Below, piece by piece: positions 52,521-60,381 of a stretch of 64,000 nucleotides of DNA (its first letter is position 1; the number at the start of each line of letters is the position of its first letter). The DNA is from Methanoculleus methanifontis (lineage in GTDB: Archaea > Halobacteriota > Methanomicrobia > Methanomicrobiales > Methanoculleaceae), in NCBI RefSeq assembly GCF_030464365.1, contig NZ_VCYI01000005.1, forward strand, positions 62,001 through 126,000, read 5' to 3'. Both the position numbers and the translations under genes were made by a program. The notes under the pieces are model-generated. The model made no database searches. It saw only the letters and a list, made by a program, of their open reading frames with translations, and was not told the DNA's origin.

Positions 52521-54322
52521 AGGAGCGCCCCCATCAGGAAGTAGAGGTTGTAGAGACTGTGCACCATGCACGCCGCGATGAGCCCCGGCCCGTAACCCTG
52601 CCGCCCCCAGAGCAGGAGGAAACCGCCGGTGACGAGCACTCCCGCGATGTGGAGGAGGAGCGGCATCCAGAGCACCTGGAGGGAGAGGAAGAGGACGCTC
52701 CCGAAGATCGACTCGGTGATCTGGGCGAGCGTGGCGAAGAGGAGGAGTTTTTCACCGGCCAGGAACCCGAACCCGATCGCGACCGCCCCGAGGAGCAGGT
52801 TCTTCGGCGTCAGGAACCCGGGCCGCTCCCGTGCCACCGCGTAAAGCCCGATCGACTTCGCGAACTCCTCGATGAACGCCGCGGAGACGGTCAGGAGAAC
52901 GAGAGAGAGCGGCATCGGGATGTTGAAGAAGAGGACAAGCGTCAGCATCTGGGCCATGAAGACGAACGGTATCGTGAAACCGGCGATCAGGAAGAGCGAG
53001 AGGTGCGGGTGGTCGCGACTTATCCCGCCCGAGACGAAGTCCGCGAGCCTCGATGCAAGCGGCTTCTGCGAGAAGAGGCGTTCCTCGCGGAAATTCGCGA
53101 TGCCGACGTAGAAGAGGATGATGCTCGTTGCAAAGAAGAGCACGGTCGAGTAGACATACTCCATGGCGGTGAACCCGTCACCCTGGATATCGAGGACGAC
53201 CAGGGTGAGGGGCGAGATGATGCTGATGACGTGGGTGTTCGCAAAGACCGTCGGGAAGAAGAGGTACGACGTGGCGAGGGTCGAGAAGAAGATCGAGACG
53301 AACGAGAGTTCCTTGAAACTCCGGGAGGCCATCCCGATGATCAGGGCGTTTGCGAGGAAAAAGAGGATGACCGGGAGGAGCGGGAGGAGGATTGTCATCG
53401 GCGCTCCGGCAAAGAGGGTGATCGCGACGGCGATGAGGAGCATGATCGTGAAGTAGGGGAGCGCTTTGCCGACGACGATCGCGGCCGGCCGGACGGGAGT
53501 GGAGAGGAGGGCTTCCCCGGCCCTTCCCACCCGCTCGTTCATCACGCTCATCATGAAGAACTGCGAGGTGAAGTAGAGCGGGAAGATGAAGACGAATACC
53601 AGGATGATTGCATCGAAAGGAAGCGGTGGAGAGAGCTCCGAGGGCGTCCTGAACTGCTCCATGGCGGAATCGCCCGAGATGACGCCGGTGTAGCGCTCGA
53701 TGGGGTGTCCGCTCCCCGTGTCGGCGAGGTGCTCCCGAAGGACGTCCTCGGAGATGGGCATTGCCGACGCCGGCGGTGTCACCGTTTCGACCGGGCCGGG
53801 GGGAGCAGGAGGTCTTCCGGTATCCGCCGGGGCACCGACCTGCTGCCCGCTCTGGGTCGCCAGGAAGTCGATCTCACTCTTTACGTATTGCAGGTCTATC
53901 CAGAGCGGGTAGGCGGCGAAGAGGTCGGGTTCTCCTGCGGCCACGTAGGAGACGTAGCCATCGTAGTCACGTTCGAGCGTTTTTAGCGCCGCTCGCCCTT
54001 TGTCCGTATCGGCGGCATAGACCTCGCCGTTCAGGACGACGACGTCGTACGCGAACCGGTTCTCCCAGAGGGCCGCCCCATTGTCGAGGTAGGGAGTAAA
54101 ACGGCTGTCGGGAGCGACGATCCTGGCGATCTCGGGGTCGTCGATGCCGATGCGGTACATGCCGTCCTGCATATGGACGCCGCTCTGGGCGGCAAACGCT
54201 GTTACCAACATCAGGAGGACGAGAAGCCCCGCCGCGAGCGGGAGGACGCTTCTCCCCATCGTGGTCATCGACCGGTTCATCTCCCAGGCGGCGATCGTCC
54301 GAATGGAGGAGGCAAGACTCAT
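52517..54322 (-). CDS. ABC-2 permease fused to a PrsW-like intramembrane protease domain
   Basis: A 601-residue membrane protein. Residues 1-410 form an ABC-2 permease: helix at 27-46, external domain with a proline-rich loop, five later helices and the coupling loop GRAGEALLSTPVRPAAIVVGK. Residues about 440-601 form a second membrane domain with PrsW motifs: EEFAK (485-489, ExxxK form EExxK), FLAGE (520-524) and HSLYN (588-592). PrsW enzymes cut membrane-bound anti-sigma factors in bacteria, but archaea lack those targets. It pairs with a second permease (51444) and a divergent ATPase (54403), so the protease may process the exported peptide or an immunity/sensor protein. Confidence 0.85.
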   Translation of the reverse strand: MSLASSIRTIAAWEMNRSMTTMGRSVLPLAAGLLVLLMLVTAFAAQSGVHMQDGMYRIGIDDPEIARIVAPDSRFTPYLDNGAALWENRFAYDVVVLNGEVYAADTDKGRAALKTLERDYDGYVSYVAAGEPDLFAAYPLWIDLQYVKSEIDFLATQSGQQVGAPADTGRPPAPPGPVETVTPPASAMPISEDVLREHLADTGSGHPIERYTGVISGDSAMEQFRTPSELSPPLPFDAIILVFVFIFPLYFTSQFFMMSVMNERVGRAGEALLSTPVRPAAIVVGKALPYFTIMLLIAVAITLFAGAPMTILLPLLPVILFFLANALIIGMASRSFKELSFVSIFFSTLATSYLFFPTVFANTHVISIISPLTLVVLDIQGDGFTAMEYVYSTVLFFATSIILFYVGIANFREERLFSQKPLASRLADFVSGGISRDHPHLSLFLIAGFTIPFVFMAQMLTLVLFFNIPMPLSLVLLTVSAAFIEEFAKSIGLYAVARERPGFLTPKNLLLGAVAIGFGFLAGEKLLLFATLAQITESIFGSVLFLSLQVLWMPLLLHIAGVLVTGGFLLLWGRQGYGPGLIAACMVHSLYNLYFLMGALL

Positions 54323-54402
54323 AGTAATCCCTGGCGGCGTTAGAGAACCATACTTCTGTGCAGCAACCTATTAGTAGGCATCGGAGACATAAGGGATACC
54401 GG

Positions 54403-55290
54403 ATGATCACGGCCCGCTCTATTATCAAGCATTACGGCGACTTCCCGGCTCTCGACGGCGTCTCTTTCGACCTCGACGATGCACGGATACTTGGGGTTAT
54501 CGGGCATAACGGCGCAGGGAAGACGACGCTCTTGAAGATCATGGCCGGCCTTATCTCGCCGACGGCAGGAAGCCTCGTCATCGACGGGGTTGACGTTGTC
54601 AGAAGGCCGCTCGACCTGAAACAGAACCTGGGGTACCTCCCCGAAGAGTCGCGTCTCTACGAGACGATGACCACGGACGCGTACCTCGCGTTCTTCGGTG
54701 AGATCTACGGTCTAACGAAAGCGGCTATCCGGGACCGGCGTGACGAACTCCTCGATTCGCTCGCGCTCGATGCGGACAACAAGAAGATCGGGGAACTCTC
54801 GAAGGGGATGAAGCGGAAGGTCGCGATCGCGCGGTCGCTGATGCACGATCCGGGGCTGCTCATCTACGACGAGCCCACCTCCGGTCTCGACCCCATGACC
54901 TCGCGGTCGGTGCTCGACTACGTCAAGGATCTCCGCGAACGGGGCAAGACGGTGATCTTCTCCGCCCACAACCTCTTCCAGGTGGAGGAAGCCTGCGACC
55001 ACGTCCTGATCCTGCGCCGGGGGAAGGTGGTGGCGAAAGGCACCATGCCCGAACTCCGGGAGACCTTCGGCTCGCTCACCTACCAGGTCTTCTTCCGGGT
55101 GCCCGATCCGGCGACGTTCGCGACAGCGATCGATTATGCGGCCTCCGACGGCCGGTACCTTGCCGAGGCGCGTTCCGTCGAAGAACTGAACCGGACGACC
55201 GCGGTGCTTGCGGCCGACGGTGCGACGATCGAGCGGATCGAGTCCCATTACCCGACGCTCGAAGAGATGCTCTTGAAGATCGGGCAGTAA
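54403..55290 (+). CDS. ABC-2 type transporter ATPase
   Basis: A 295-residue ATP-binding subunit. Walker A is GHNGAGKTTLLKIM, the signature is ELSKGMKRKVAIARSL (KGM variant usual in NatA-like exporters), Walker B is LLIYDEPTSGLDPMTS, and an H-loop follows in IFSAHNLFQVEEA. A C-terminal extension of about 75 residues is typical of ABC-2 ATPases. ATG 54403 is chosen over the frame start at 54358. It is divergent from the two permease genes and almost certainly powers them. Confidence 0.9.
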   Translation: MITARSIIKHYGDFPALDGVSFDLDDARILGVIGHNGAGKTTLLKIMAGLISPTAGSLVIDGVDVVRRPLDLKQNLGYLPEESRLYETMTTDAYLAFFGEIYGLTKAAIRDRRDELLDSLALDADNKKIGELSKGMKRKVAIARSLMHDPGLLIYDEPTSGLDPMTSRSVLDYVKDLRERGKTVIFSAHNLFQVEEACDHVLILRRGKVVAKGTMPELRETFGSLTYQVFFRVPDPATFATAIDYAASDGRYLAEARSVEELNRTTAVLAADGATIERIESHYPTLEEMLLKIGQ

Positions 55291-55726
55291 GCCCGGGCCG
55301 GCGCGGGACGGCGCCGTGCCGATGAGTGGAGTATTCCAGCCCCCTGCACCTGGGAACCGCGGCCCCCACTCTACCGGCGTGAAGTGTCGAGAATCCGCTC
55401 TTTTTTGACCCTGCCGTCTTACCTGCGTGAGGGGGTGTGAAAGAGGTATCTCGGGGCCTCTCCTTCCTGTGCAACGCTCTTGCGGGTTTTCCGCCGGGGC
55501 AGAATATATATAGCAGCGGCATATATGTGCCTTCACAACCTTGTTCCCGTTGCAGCAACCGGGCTCCCGTGAGAAAACCCGGCTCGGGCGGAGGGCGGCG
55601 GGGGTTGGTCGGACGACCGGGCGTCCCGTCCGTAATGGAGAAACCGCTCTGCGGAGTATGAACGCGCGAACCGAATGTAACCGAAGATCATCTCGGGTGC
55701 AAGGATGGGAAAAATCGGGTGTTCGA
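55291..55726. other. Intergenic region with a strong TATA-like element
   Basis: This 436-nt stretch contains AATATATATA at about 55503-55512 and CATATATGTG shortly after, the most AT-rich spot in the neighbourhood. It could be a promoter for a short plus-strand RNA of up to about 190 nt before the tRNA, but no structure or frame confirms that. A GC-rich segment follows. Confidence 0.35.
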
Positions 55727-55799
55727 CGGGCCTGAAGGGATTTGAACCCTTGGCCTACGGATTAAGAGTCCGTCGCTCTGCCAACTAAGCTACAGGCCC
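55727..55799 (-). tRNA. tRNA-Lys (anticodon CTT)
   Basis: A complete cloverleaf on the minus strand: acceptor stem GGGCCTG/CAGGCCC, D-arm AGCTTAGTTGGCAGAGC, anticodon loop CTCTTAA with CTT, and T-arm AGGGTTCAAATCCCT. Position 73 is G. CCA is not encoded, as is usual in archaea. A TATA-like box lies upstream near 55834-55842. Confidence 0.96.
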
Positions 55800-55833
55800 A
55801 TACGTCTGACCTAACAGTGTTGCATGGGAAAAG

Positions 55834-55841
55834 GTATAAAC
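55834..55841. promoter_or_regulatory. Bidirectional TATA region between tRNA-Lys and the DHH gene
   Basis: GTATAAAC reads as a TATA box for the plus-strand gene starting at 55871. Its complement GTTTATAC is correctly placed about 35 nt upstream of the minus-strand tRNA. It lies downstream of the first in-frame ATG at 55817, so that start is excluded. Confidence 0.5.
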
Positions 55842-55870
55842 TTTATGGAACCTCCCCAAAAATCGCCGAA

Positions 55871-57373
55871 ATGGAATCCCTTAATACCATGAGAAGTTAC
55901 ACCATTGTACGCATGCCTGAGGCGGTCCAGAACGTTTCAAAGGAACGTATCAAATACATCATTCTTGGCTGCGGGAGCACCGGCTATAACGTCGCCGAGG
56001 AGCTCGAGCAGGAGAGCGAAGATCTCATCATCGTCGATAAGAACGAGAAGCGGGTGGAAGACCTTCGCGATCAGAAGTACGAAGCGCTCGTTCGCGACCT
56101 CCTTGACCCGGGTTTCATGGAAGGGCTGCCCGTGCCGGAGGTCGCGTTCATCCTCGCGAACGACCGGGAGGCCAACCTGACCGCGCTCAAAACCGTCAAG
56201 AACCGGTACCCGGCGACATACGTCATCGCACGCGCCACCGACCCGGTCAGCGTCGACCTCCTCCACCAGGAAGGCGCCGATATCGTCCTCTACCCACAGG
56301 AGGTGGTTGCGAGAACCGCCATCCACCACATCAGGAAGCTCCAATCATCGAGGCTCGCCCTGCGGCTCTACGACATGCTCGCCTCCTGGGAGGGGACGCT
56401 CTGCATCGTCACCCACTTGAACCCTGACCCCGACTCGATATCGAGCGCCATGGCGCTCTCGATGATTGCACGGCACGCGAGCCGCAACAAGCTCAACTGC
56501 CGCATCGTCTACGAAGGGGACATCGGGCACCAGGAGAACCGGGCGTTCATCAATCTCCTCGATATCAAGCTGGAGCGGCTCACCCCCCAGATCCTCGAGG
56601 AGTGCGACTACATCGCCCTGGTCGACTCGTCCGGGCCCGGCGTGAACAACGAGCTCCCCAGGTCGACCCGGGTCAACATCATCGTCGACCACCACAAGAA
56701 CGGCGAGCACCCGTCCACGGTCGCTGACTTCATCGATATCAGGCCGGGGGTCGGCGCCACGGCGAGCATCATGACCCAGTACCTGATGGAACTCGATATC
56801 CCGGTGAACAAATCAGTGGCCACCGCGCTCCTGTATGGTATCCGGGCCGACACCCGCGACTTCAAGCGCAACGTCACCCCCCAGGACCTCAACTACGCGG
56901 CGTTCCTCCTCCCCCTGACCGACTCGGACCTTCTCGATAAGATCACCTCCCCCTCCATGTCGCTTGAGACGGTGGAGATCATCGGGAACGCCATCCGGAA
57001 CCGCCGGCTCAAGAGCGGCTATCTCTTCTCGAACGTCGGCTACATCAGGAACCGCGACGCTCTCCCGCAGGCTGCCGATATGCTGATCCACCTCGAGGGC
57101 GTGAACACGGCGCTGGTCTACGGCATCAGCGACCGGAACATTGTCATCTCGGCGCGGAACAAGGATATCCGGCTCCATCTCGGCAACGTGATGGCCGAGG
57201 CGTTCGGGCCTATCGGTGAGGCCGGCGGGCACGCCACGATGGCGGCGGCCATGATACCGCTCAACTACTTCTCCATGGCGAAGGAGAAGGAAGGCCTGCT
57301 CGAGCTCATCATCGATCCGATCCTGAAGAGGTTCTCGAGCATCGTCGGCCTGGACGACGAGGACGGACAATGA
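55871..57373 (+). CDS. TrkA-N / DHH / DHHA1 three-domain protein
   Basis: A 500-residue protein. A TrkA-N Rossmann domain (about 28-150: YIILGCGSTGYNVAEELEQE) is followed by a DHH phosphoesterase domain (HLNPDPDSISSAMALS, ALVDSSGP, IIVDHHKNGEHP) and a C-terminal DHHA1 nucleic-acid- or nucleotide-binding domain ending EAGGHATMAAAMIP (GGH motif). Related DHH-DHHA1 enzymes hydrolyse oligoribonucleotides or cyclic dinucleotides. The fused nucleotide-binding domain suggests control by NAD(H) or a similar ligand. ATG 55871 fits the TATA box. Later ATGs at 55889 and 55913 are possible. Its stop overlaps the mptE start. Confidence 0.87.
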   Translation: MESLNTMRSYTIVRMPEAVQNVSKERIKYIILGCGSTGYNVAEELEQESEDLIIVDKNEKRVEDLRDQKYEALVRDLLDPGFMEGLPVPEVAFILANDREANLTALKTVKNRYPATYVIARATDPVSVDLLHQEGADIVLYPQEVVARTAIHHIRKLQSSRLALRLYDMLASWEGTLCIVTHLNPDPDSISSAMALSMIARHASRNKLNCRIVYEGDIGHQENRAFINLLDIKLERLTPQILEECDYIALVDSSGPGVNNELPRSTRVNIIVDHHKNGEHPSTVADFIDIRPGVGATASIMTQYLMELDIPVNKSVATALLYGIRADTRDFKRNVTPQDLNYAAFLLPLTDSDLLDKITSPSMSLETVEIIGNAIRNRRLKSGYLFSNVGYIRNRDALPQAADMLIHLEGVNTALVYGISDRNIVISARNKDIRLHLGNVMAEAFGPIGEAGGHATMAAAMIPLNYFSMAKEKEGLLELIIDPILKRFSSIVGLDDEDGQ

Positions 57374-57990
57374 GGTTCTCGGACTGGGAGCCTCACTACA
57401 CTGCAATTTTAGAGTATTTCGGATTCGAGCGCGAGGCGGACGAGGCGGCCGCCCGGGTGCTCGCAGATCTTACCCGGCGTGACGATCTCGGGTTGCTCGA
57501 AGCGCTCATCCGGGAGAGGCCGGTGACGGTCTGCGGGAATGCACCCTCTCTCCCGGAGGAGCTCGACCGGATCGAGGGGACGGTGCTTGCTGCCGATGCG
57601 GCAGCGGAGGTGCTCGCGGATCACGGGATCCGGCCGGACGCGGTCTTCACCGACCTCGACGGGGCGACGGATATCTTCATAGACCTCTCGGAGCAGGGGA
57701 CGGTGATGGTCGTGCACGCCCATGGTGACAATCTTCCGCTCCTCCGTCACTGGGTTCCGCGTATCCCCGGCCCGCTGGTCGCGACCACCCAGGCGGCACC
57801 GCTCGCGCACATCCACAACTTCGGCGGGTTCACCGACGGCGACCGGGCGGTCTTTGCCGCCGACGAACTCGGGGCGGCGAGTATCCGGATCATCGGGTTC
57901 GATCTTGCCGACAAAAACGTCGATCCCCTCAAGCGGGGAAAACTCTACTGGGCGGGGGAACTCCTGCGCCTGATCGGGTATGACCTCTAG
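57370..57990 (+). CDS. mptE: 6-hydroxymethyl-7,8-dihydropterin pyrophosphokinase (MptE-like)
   Basis: A 206-residue DUF115-type protein matching archaeal MptE, which activates 6-hydroxymethyl-dihydropterin with ATP on the route to methanopterin. Indicative stretches are VTVCGNAPSLPEEL, DAVFTDLDGATD, VVHAHGDNLPLLRHW, NFGGFTDGDRAVFAA and LYWAGELLRLIGYDL. It overlaps the DHH gene by 4 nt (ATGA), so the two are co-expressed. Confidence 0.85.
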   Translation: MRFSDWEPHYTAILEYFGFEREADEAAARVLADLTRRDDLGLLEALIRERPVTVCGNAPSLPEELDRIEGTVLAADAAAEVLADHGIRPDAVFTDLDGATDIFIDLSEQGTVMVVHAHGDNLPLLRHWVPRIPGPLVATTQAAPLAHIHNFGGFTDGDRAVFAADELGAASIRIIGFDLADKNVDPLKRGKLYWAGELLRLIGYDL

Positions 57991-58025
57991 TGGACCATCG
58001 TACCCGGCATCGCATGTGCATCGTG

Positions 58026-58114
58026 GCCTCGCGCGAAGCCGCGAAGGACGCGAAGGGAAGGTACCAGGGGGCATCAATTGCATGGTCTTCGCGGTTTCGC
58101 GCTCTTCGCGTGAG
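58026..58114. repeat. Dispersed GC-rich inverted repeat, copy near mptE
   Basis: An arm CTCGCGCGAAGCCGCGAAG (58028-58046) and an inverted arm CTTCGCGGTTTCGCGCTC followed by TTCGCGTGAG (58087-58114) flank about 40 nt. It is a diverged member of the family also seen at 6.3, 8.1 and 34 kb. Confidence 0.78.
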
Positions 58115-58140
58115 TCTGCCCGGGAGGGGTGAAATCGAAG

Positions 58141-59790
58141 ATGCCGCGATCGACTAACGCCCTCATCATCGACGGCTACGTCGACGAACCCGCGTGCCTC
58201 GGCGTTTCGCCCTACGTCTCCCCGTACATCCGGGAGGTCGCCGGGGTTCTTATCGGGCATGGCTATGCTCCCCGCTACGTCACGATCGACCAGGTCCGGG
58301 CCGATCCCGCCCTTGCCACCTCGCCCGGCCGCGGCGATCTCGTGGTGATGATCGCCGGCCTGACCGTGCCGGGAGCATACATCGGGGGGAGACCCGCGAC
58401 CCTGACGGAGATCCAGCAGATCGGGATCCTGCTCCGGCAGCCGACCACCGCGATCGGCGGGCCGATCGCCTTCGGCTACGCTCCCGGGGGTGGGAAGAAG
58501 GCGATCCGGCAGGCGATCGCCGGGTTCGACGTCACGCTCTCCGGATCGCCCGCGGTCGCGCTCGACTCCTGGCTCTTGGGCGGGGAGCCTGCCGGCGCGG
58601 GCGATTACTCCCTGACCGACCCCTGGGCCGCAGCGGGCGCCGGGATCATCGGTGGGCACCCGGCATTCCCCTACGTGATCTGCGAGCTCGAGACCGCGAC
58701 CGGGTGTTCGCGGGCGACGGTCGGAGGATGTTCGTTCTGCACCGAACCGTTCTACGGGCTTCCGCGCTACCGGAGCATCGAGGGGATCGCGGAGGAGGTC
58801 GCGGCGCTATATGCGGCGGGTGCCCGCCATTTCAGGCTCGGCCGCCAGCCGGATCTCCTCGCCTACAAGAGCGGCGGCGGGGAGTTCCCGGTCCCCCGCC
58901 CCGAGGCGCTCGCCGAACTCTTCTCGGCCGTCCGGGAGAACGCCCCGGACTTGAAAACCCTGCACATCGACAACATCAACCCGGGCACCATCGCCCGCCA
59001 CGAGGACGCGGCACGGGCGGCGCTCGAGGTGATCGTCGCCGGCCACACCCCCGGCGACACCGCGTCCTTCGGGATGGAGACCGCCGATCCCGCGGTTGTC
59101 GCGGCAAACAACCTCAAGGCAATGCCGGATGACGTCTTTCGCGCGATCGAGGTCGTGAACGAGGTCGGGGGGAAGCGGACTCGCGGCATCCCCGAGCTCC
59201 TGCCGGGCCTGAACTTCATCGTCGGCCTCGCGGGGGAGACGCCGGCGACGTTCGACGCAAACGAGGCGTTCCTCCGGCGGGTGCTCGATGCCGGTCTTCT
59301 CGTCCGGCGGGTGAACATCCGGCAGGTGATGCCGTTTGAGGGAACAAAGGCCTACACCGAGAACACCCTCGGGAAGCACGATGCCCGGTTCCGCTCCTTC
59401 AAGGAGTGGACGCGCAAGGAGTTCGACGAGCCGATGCTCCGCCGGGTCTTCCCCGTCGGCACCGTTCTTTCGGAGGTCGTCGTCGAAGTTCCCGGGAAAC
59501 CGTCGTTCGGGCGGCAGATGGGCTCCTATCCCATCCTTGTCGGAATCCCGCTCGAACTCCCGGCACGGGCGGTGATCGACACCGTCGTGGTCGACTGGGG
59601 GATGCGGTCGGTGACGGCGCTTCCCTCTCCGGTCGAGGTCAACACCCTGCCGGCAGCGGCACTCCGGTGGATCCCGGGGGTGGGGAAGAAGAGGGCCGCG
59701 ACCATCGCCGCCCGCCGCCCGTTCGGAAGCGTCGAAGAGTTCCGGGAGGTTGCGGGGGAGACGGGGATCGAGGGCGTGATGAGGTTTTAG
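58141..59790 (+). CDS. Radical SAM protein with C-terminal helix-hairpin-helix motif (COG1031-like)
   Basis: A 549-residue archaeal radical SAM protein. The cluster region is CSRATVGGCSFC (near residue 195), an expanded Cys spacing compared with the usual CxxxCxxC. The domain runs to about 400 with NINPGTIARHED and NFIVGLAGETPATFD. Next come a small beta domain (GRQMGSYPILVGIP) and an HhH motif, LRWIPGVGKKRAATIAARRPFG, near the C-terminus. GGTGA lies 8 nt before ATG 58141. The function is unknown; RNA or DNA modification is the natural guess. Confidence 0.85.
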   Translation: MPRSTNALIIDGYVDEPACLGVSPYVSPYIREVAGVLIGHGYAPRYVTIDQVRADPALATSPGRGDLVVMIAGLTVPGAYIGGRPATLTEIQQIGILLRQPTTAIGGPIAFGYAPGGGKKAIRQAIAGFDVTLSGSPAVALDSWLLGGEPAGAGDYSLTDPWAAAGAGIIGGHPAFPYVICELETATGCSRATVGGCSFCTEPFYGLPRYRSIEGIAEEVAALYAAGARHFRLGRQPDLLAYKSGGGEFPVPRPEALAELFSAVRENAPDLKTLHIDNINPGTIARHEDAARAALEVIVAGHTPGDTASFGMETADPAVVAANNLKAMPDDVFRAIEVVNEVGGKRTRGIPELLPGLNFIVGLAGETPATFDANEAFLRRVLDAGLLVRRVNIRQVMPFEGTKAYTENTLGKHDARFRSFKEWTRKEFDEPMLRRVFPVGTVLSEVVVEVPGKPSFGRQMGSYPILVGIPLELPARAVIDTVVVDWGMRSVTALPSPVEVNTLPAAALRWIPGVGKKRAATIAARRPFGSVEEFREVAGETGIEGVMRF

Positions 59791-59974
59791 GGGGGACTCT
59801 TGTGTCTGGTGTTGTATCTTTTGGCGGTGGGCTGGTGCCTTGCGGTGCCCGGATTCTGACGGTTCTATCCGATTTTCTTTAAATTGGGTTTGATTGACGT
59901 TAGAATTCCTAAATTCTTTTGGATCGTTGTTCAGTAACCATGCACGGCTTCCCGGGGAGTATCGCCACGCACTG

Positions 59975-59997
59975 CCCGCCCCCCTTAGGGGGGCGGG
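59975..59997. repeat. Perfect 10-bp hairpin in the TIR element
   Basis: CCCGCCCCCC, loop TTA, then GGGGGGCGGG: a perfect GC stem with a three-base loop. Confidence 0.85.
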
Positions 59998-60129
59998 AGG
60001 AGCGCGAAGCGCGGGTGGTGGGGGGTTTCTGAGGAGGGGCTTGTAGATGCCCACGTAGGAGAGCGCTCCTATCTTGGAAAAGCCGACGGATAACGCCTGA
60101 GGCGTGATATGGCCGAAGAGTGTGAGACA

Positions 60130-60156
60130 GGGGAGGGGGGATGCTCCCCCCTCCCC
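60130..60156. repeat. Perfect 11-bp hairpin in the TIR element
   Basis: GGGGAGGGGGG, loop ATGCT, then CCCCCCTCCCC: a perfect 11-bp stem near the right end of the element. Confidence 0.85.
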
Positions 60157-60381
60157 GTCAGCCCTACCCCCAATGGCGATATCCCCTAGAAAGCCGTGCA
60201 CCGGGAGAACCGATGTTCTGATAGGAAGCAGTTATCTGCAAGACCGAGAGTTTGAGGAGCTGGGAGGCATCTCAAGCCCCGTCGTTCAGTATATCGCACC
60301 TTTGGTAGGTCGCCAATCGCACCTGGCGGTGCTCCAGATCCTGCCCATCGGGCAGTCGCATTCCGGAGGAAGATTGCCTGG

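Larger units (their letters stand above)
59941..60200. mobile_element. 260-bp element with 27-bp terminal inverted repeats (MITE-like)
   Basis: The left end TGCACGGCTTCCCGGGGAG and the right end (inverted TGCACGGCTTTCTAGGGGA) continue into a shared TATCGCCA, giving 27-bp inverted termini that match at about 22 positions. No transposase frame fits inside. Two perfect hairpins occupy the interior. There is no obvious target duplication beyond the palindromic TGCA at each end. The element fills much of the 591-nt gap between the radical SAM gene and the CBS protease gene. The flanks 59791-59940 and 60201-60381 show no gene. Confidence 0.6.

Noticed and set aside
52559-53986. 475-residue plus-strand open frame
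   Set aside because: Antisense to the permease-PrsW gene and composed mostly of charged residues.
58807-60201. 464-residue minus-strand open frame
   Set aside because: Antisense to the radical SAM gene and running through the TIR element; no motif.
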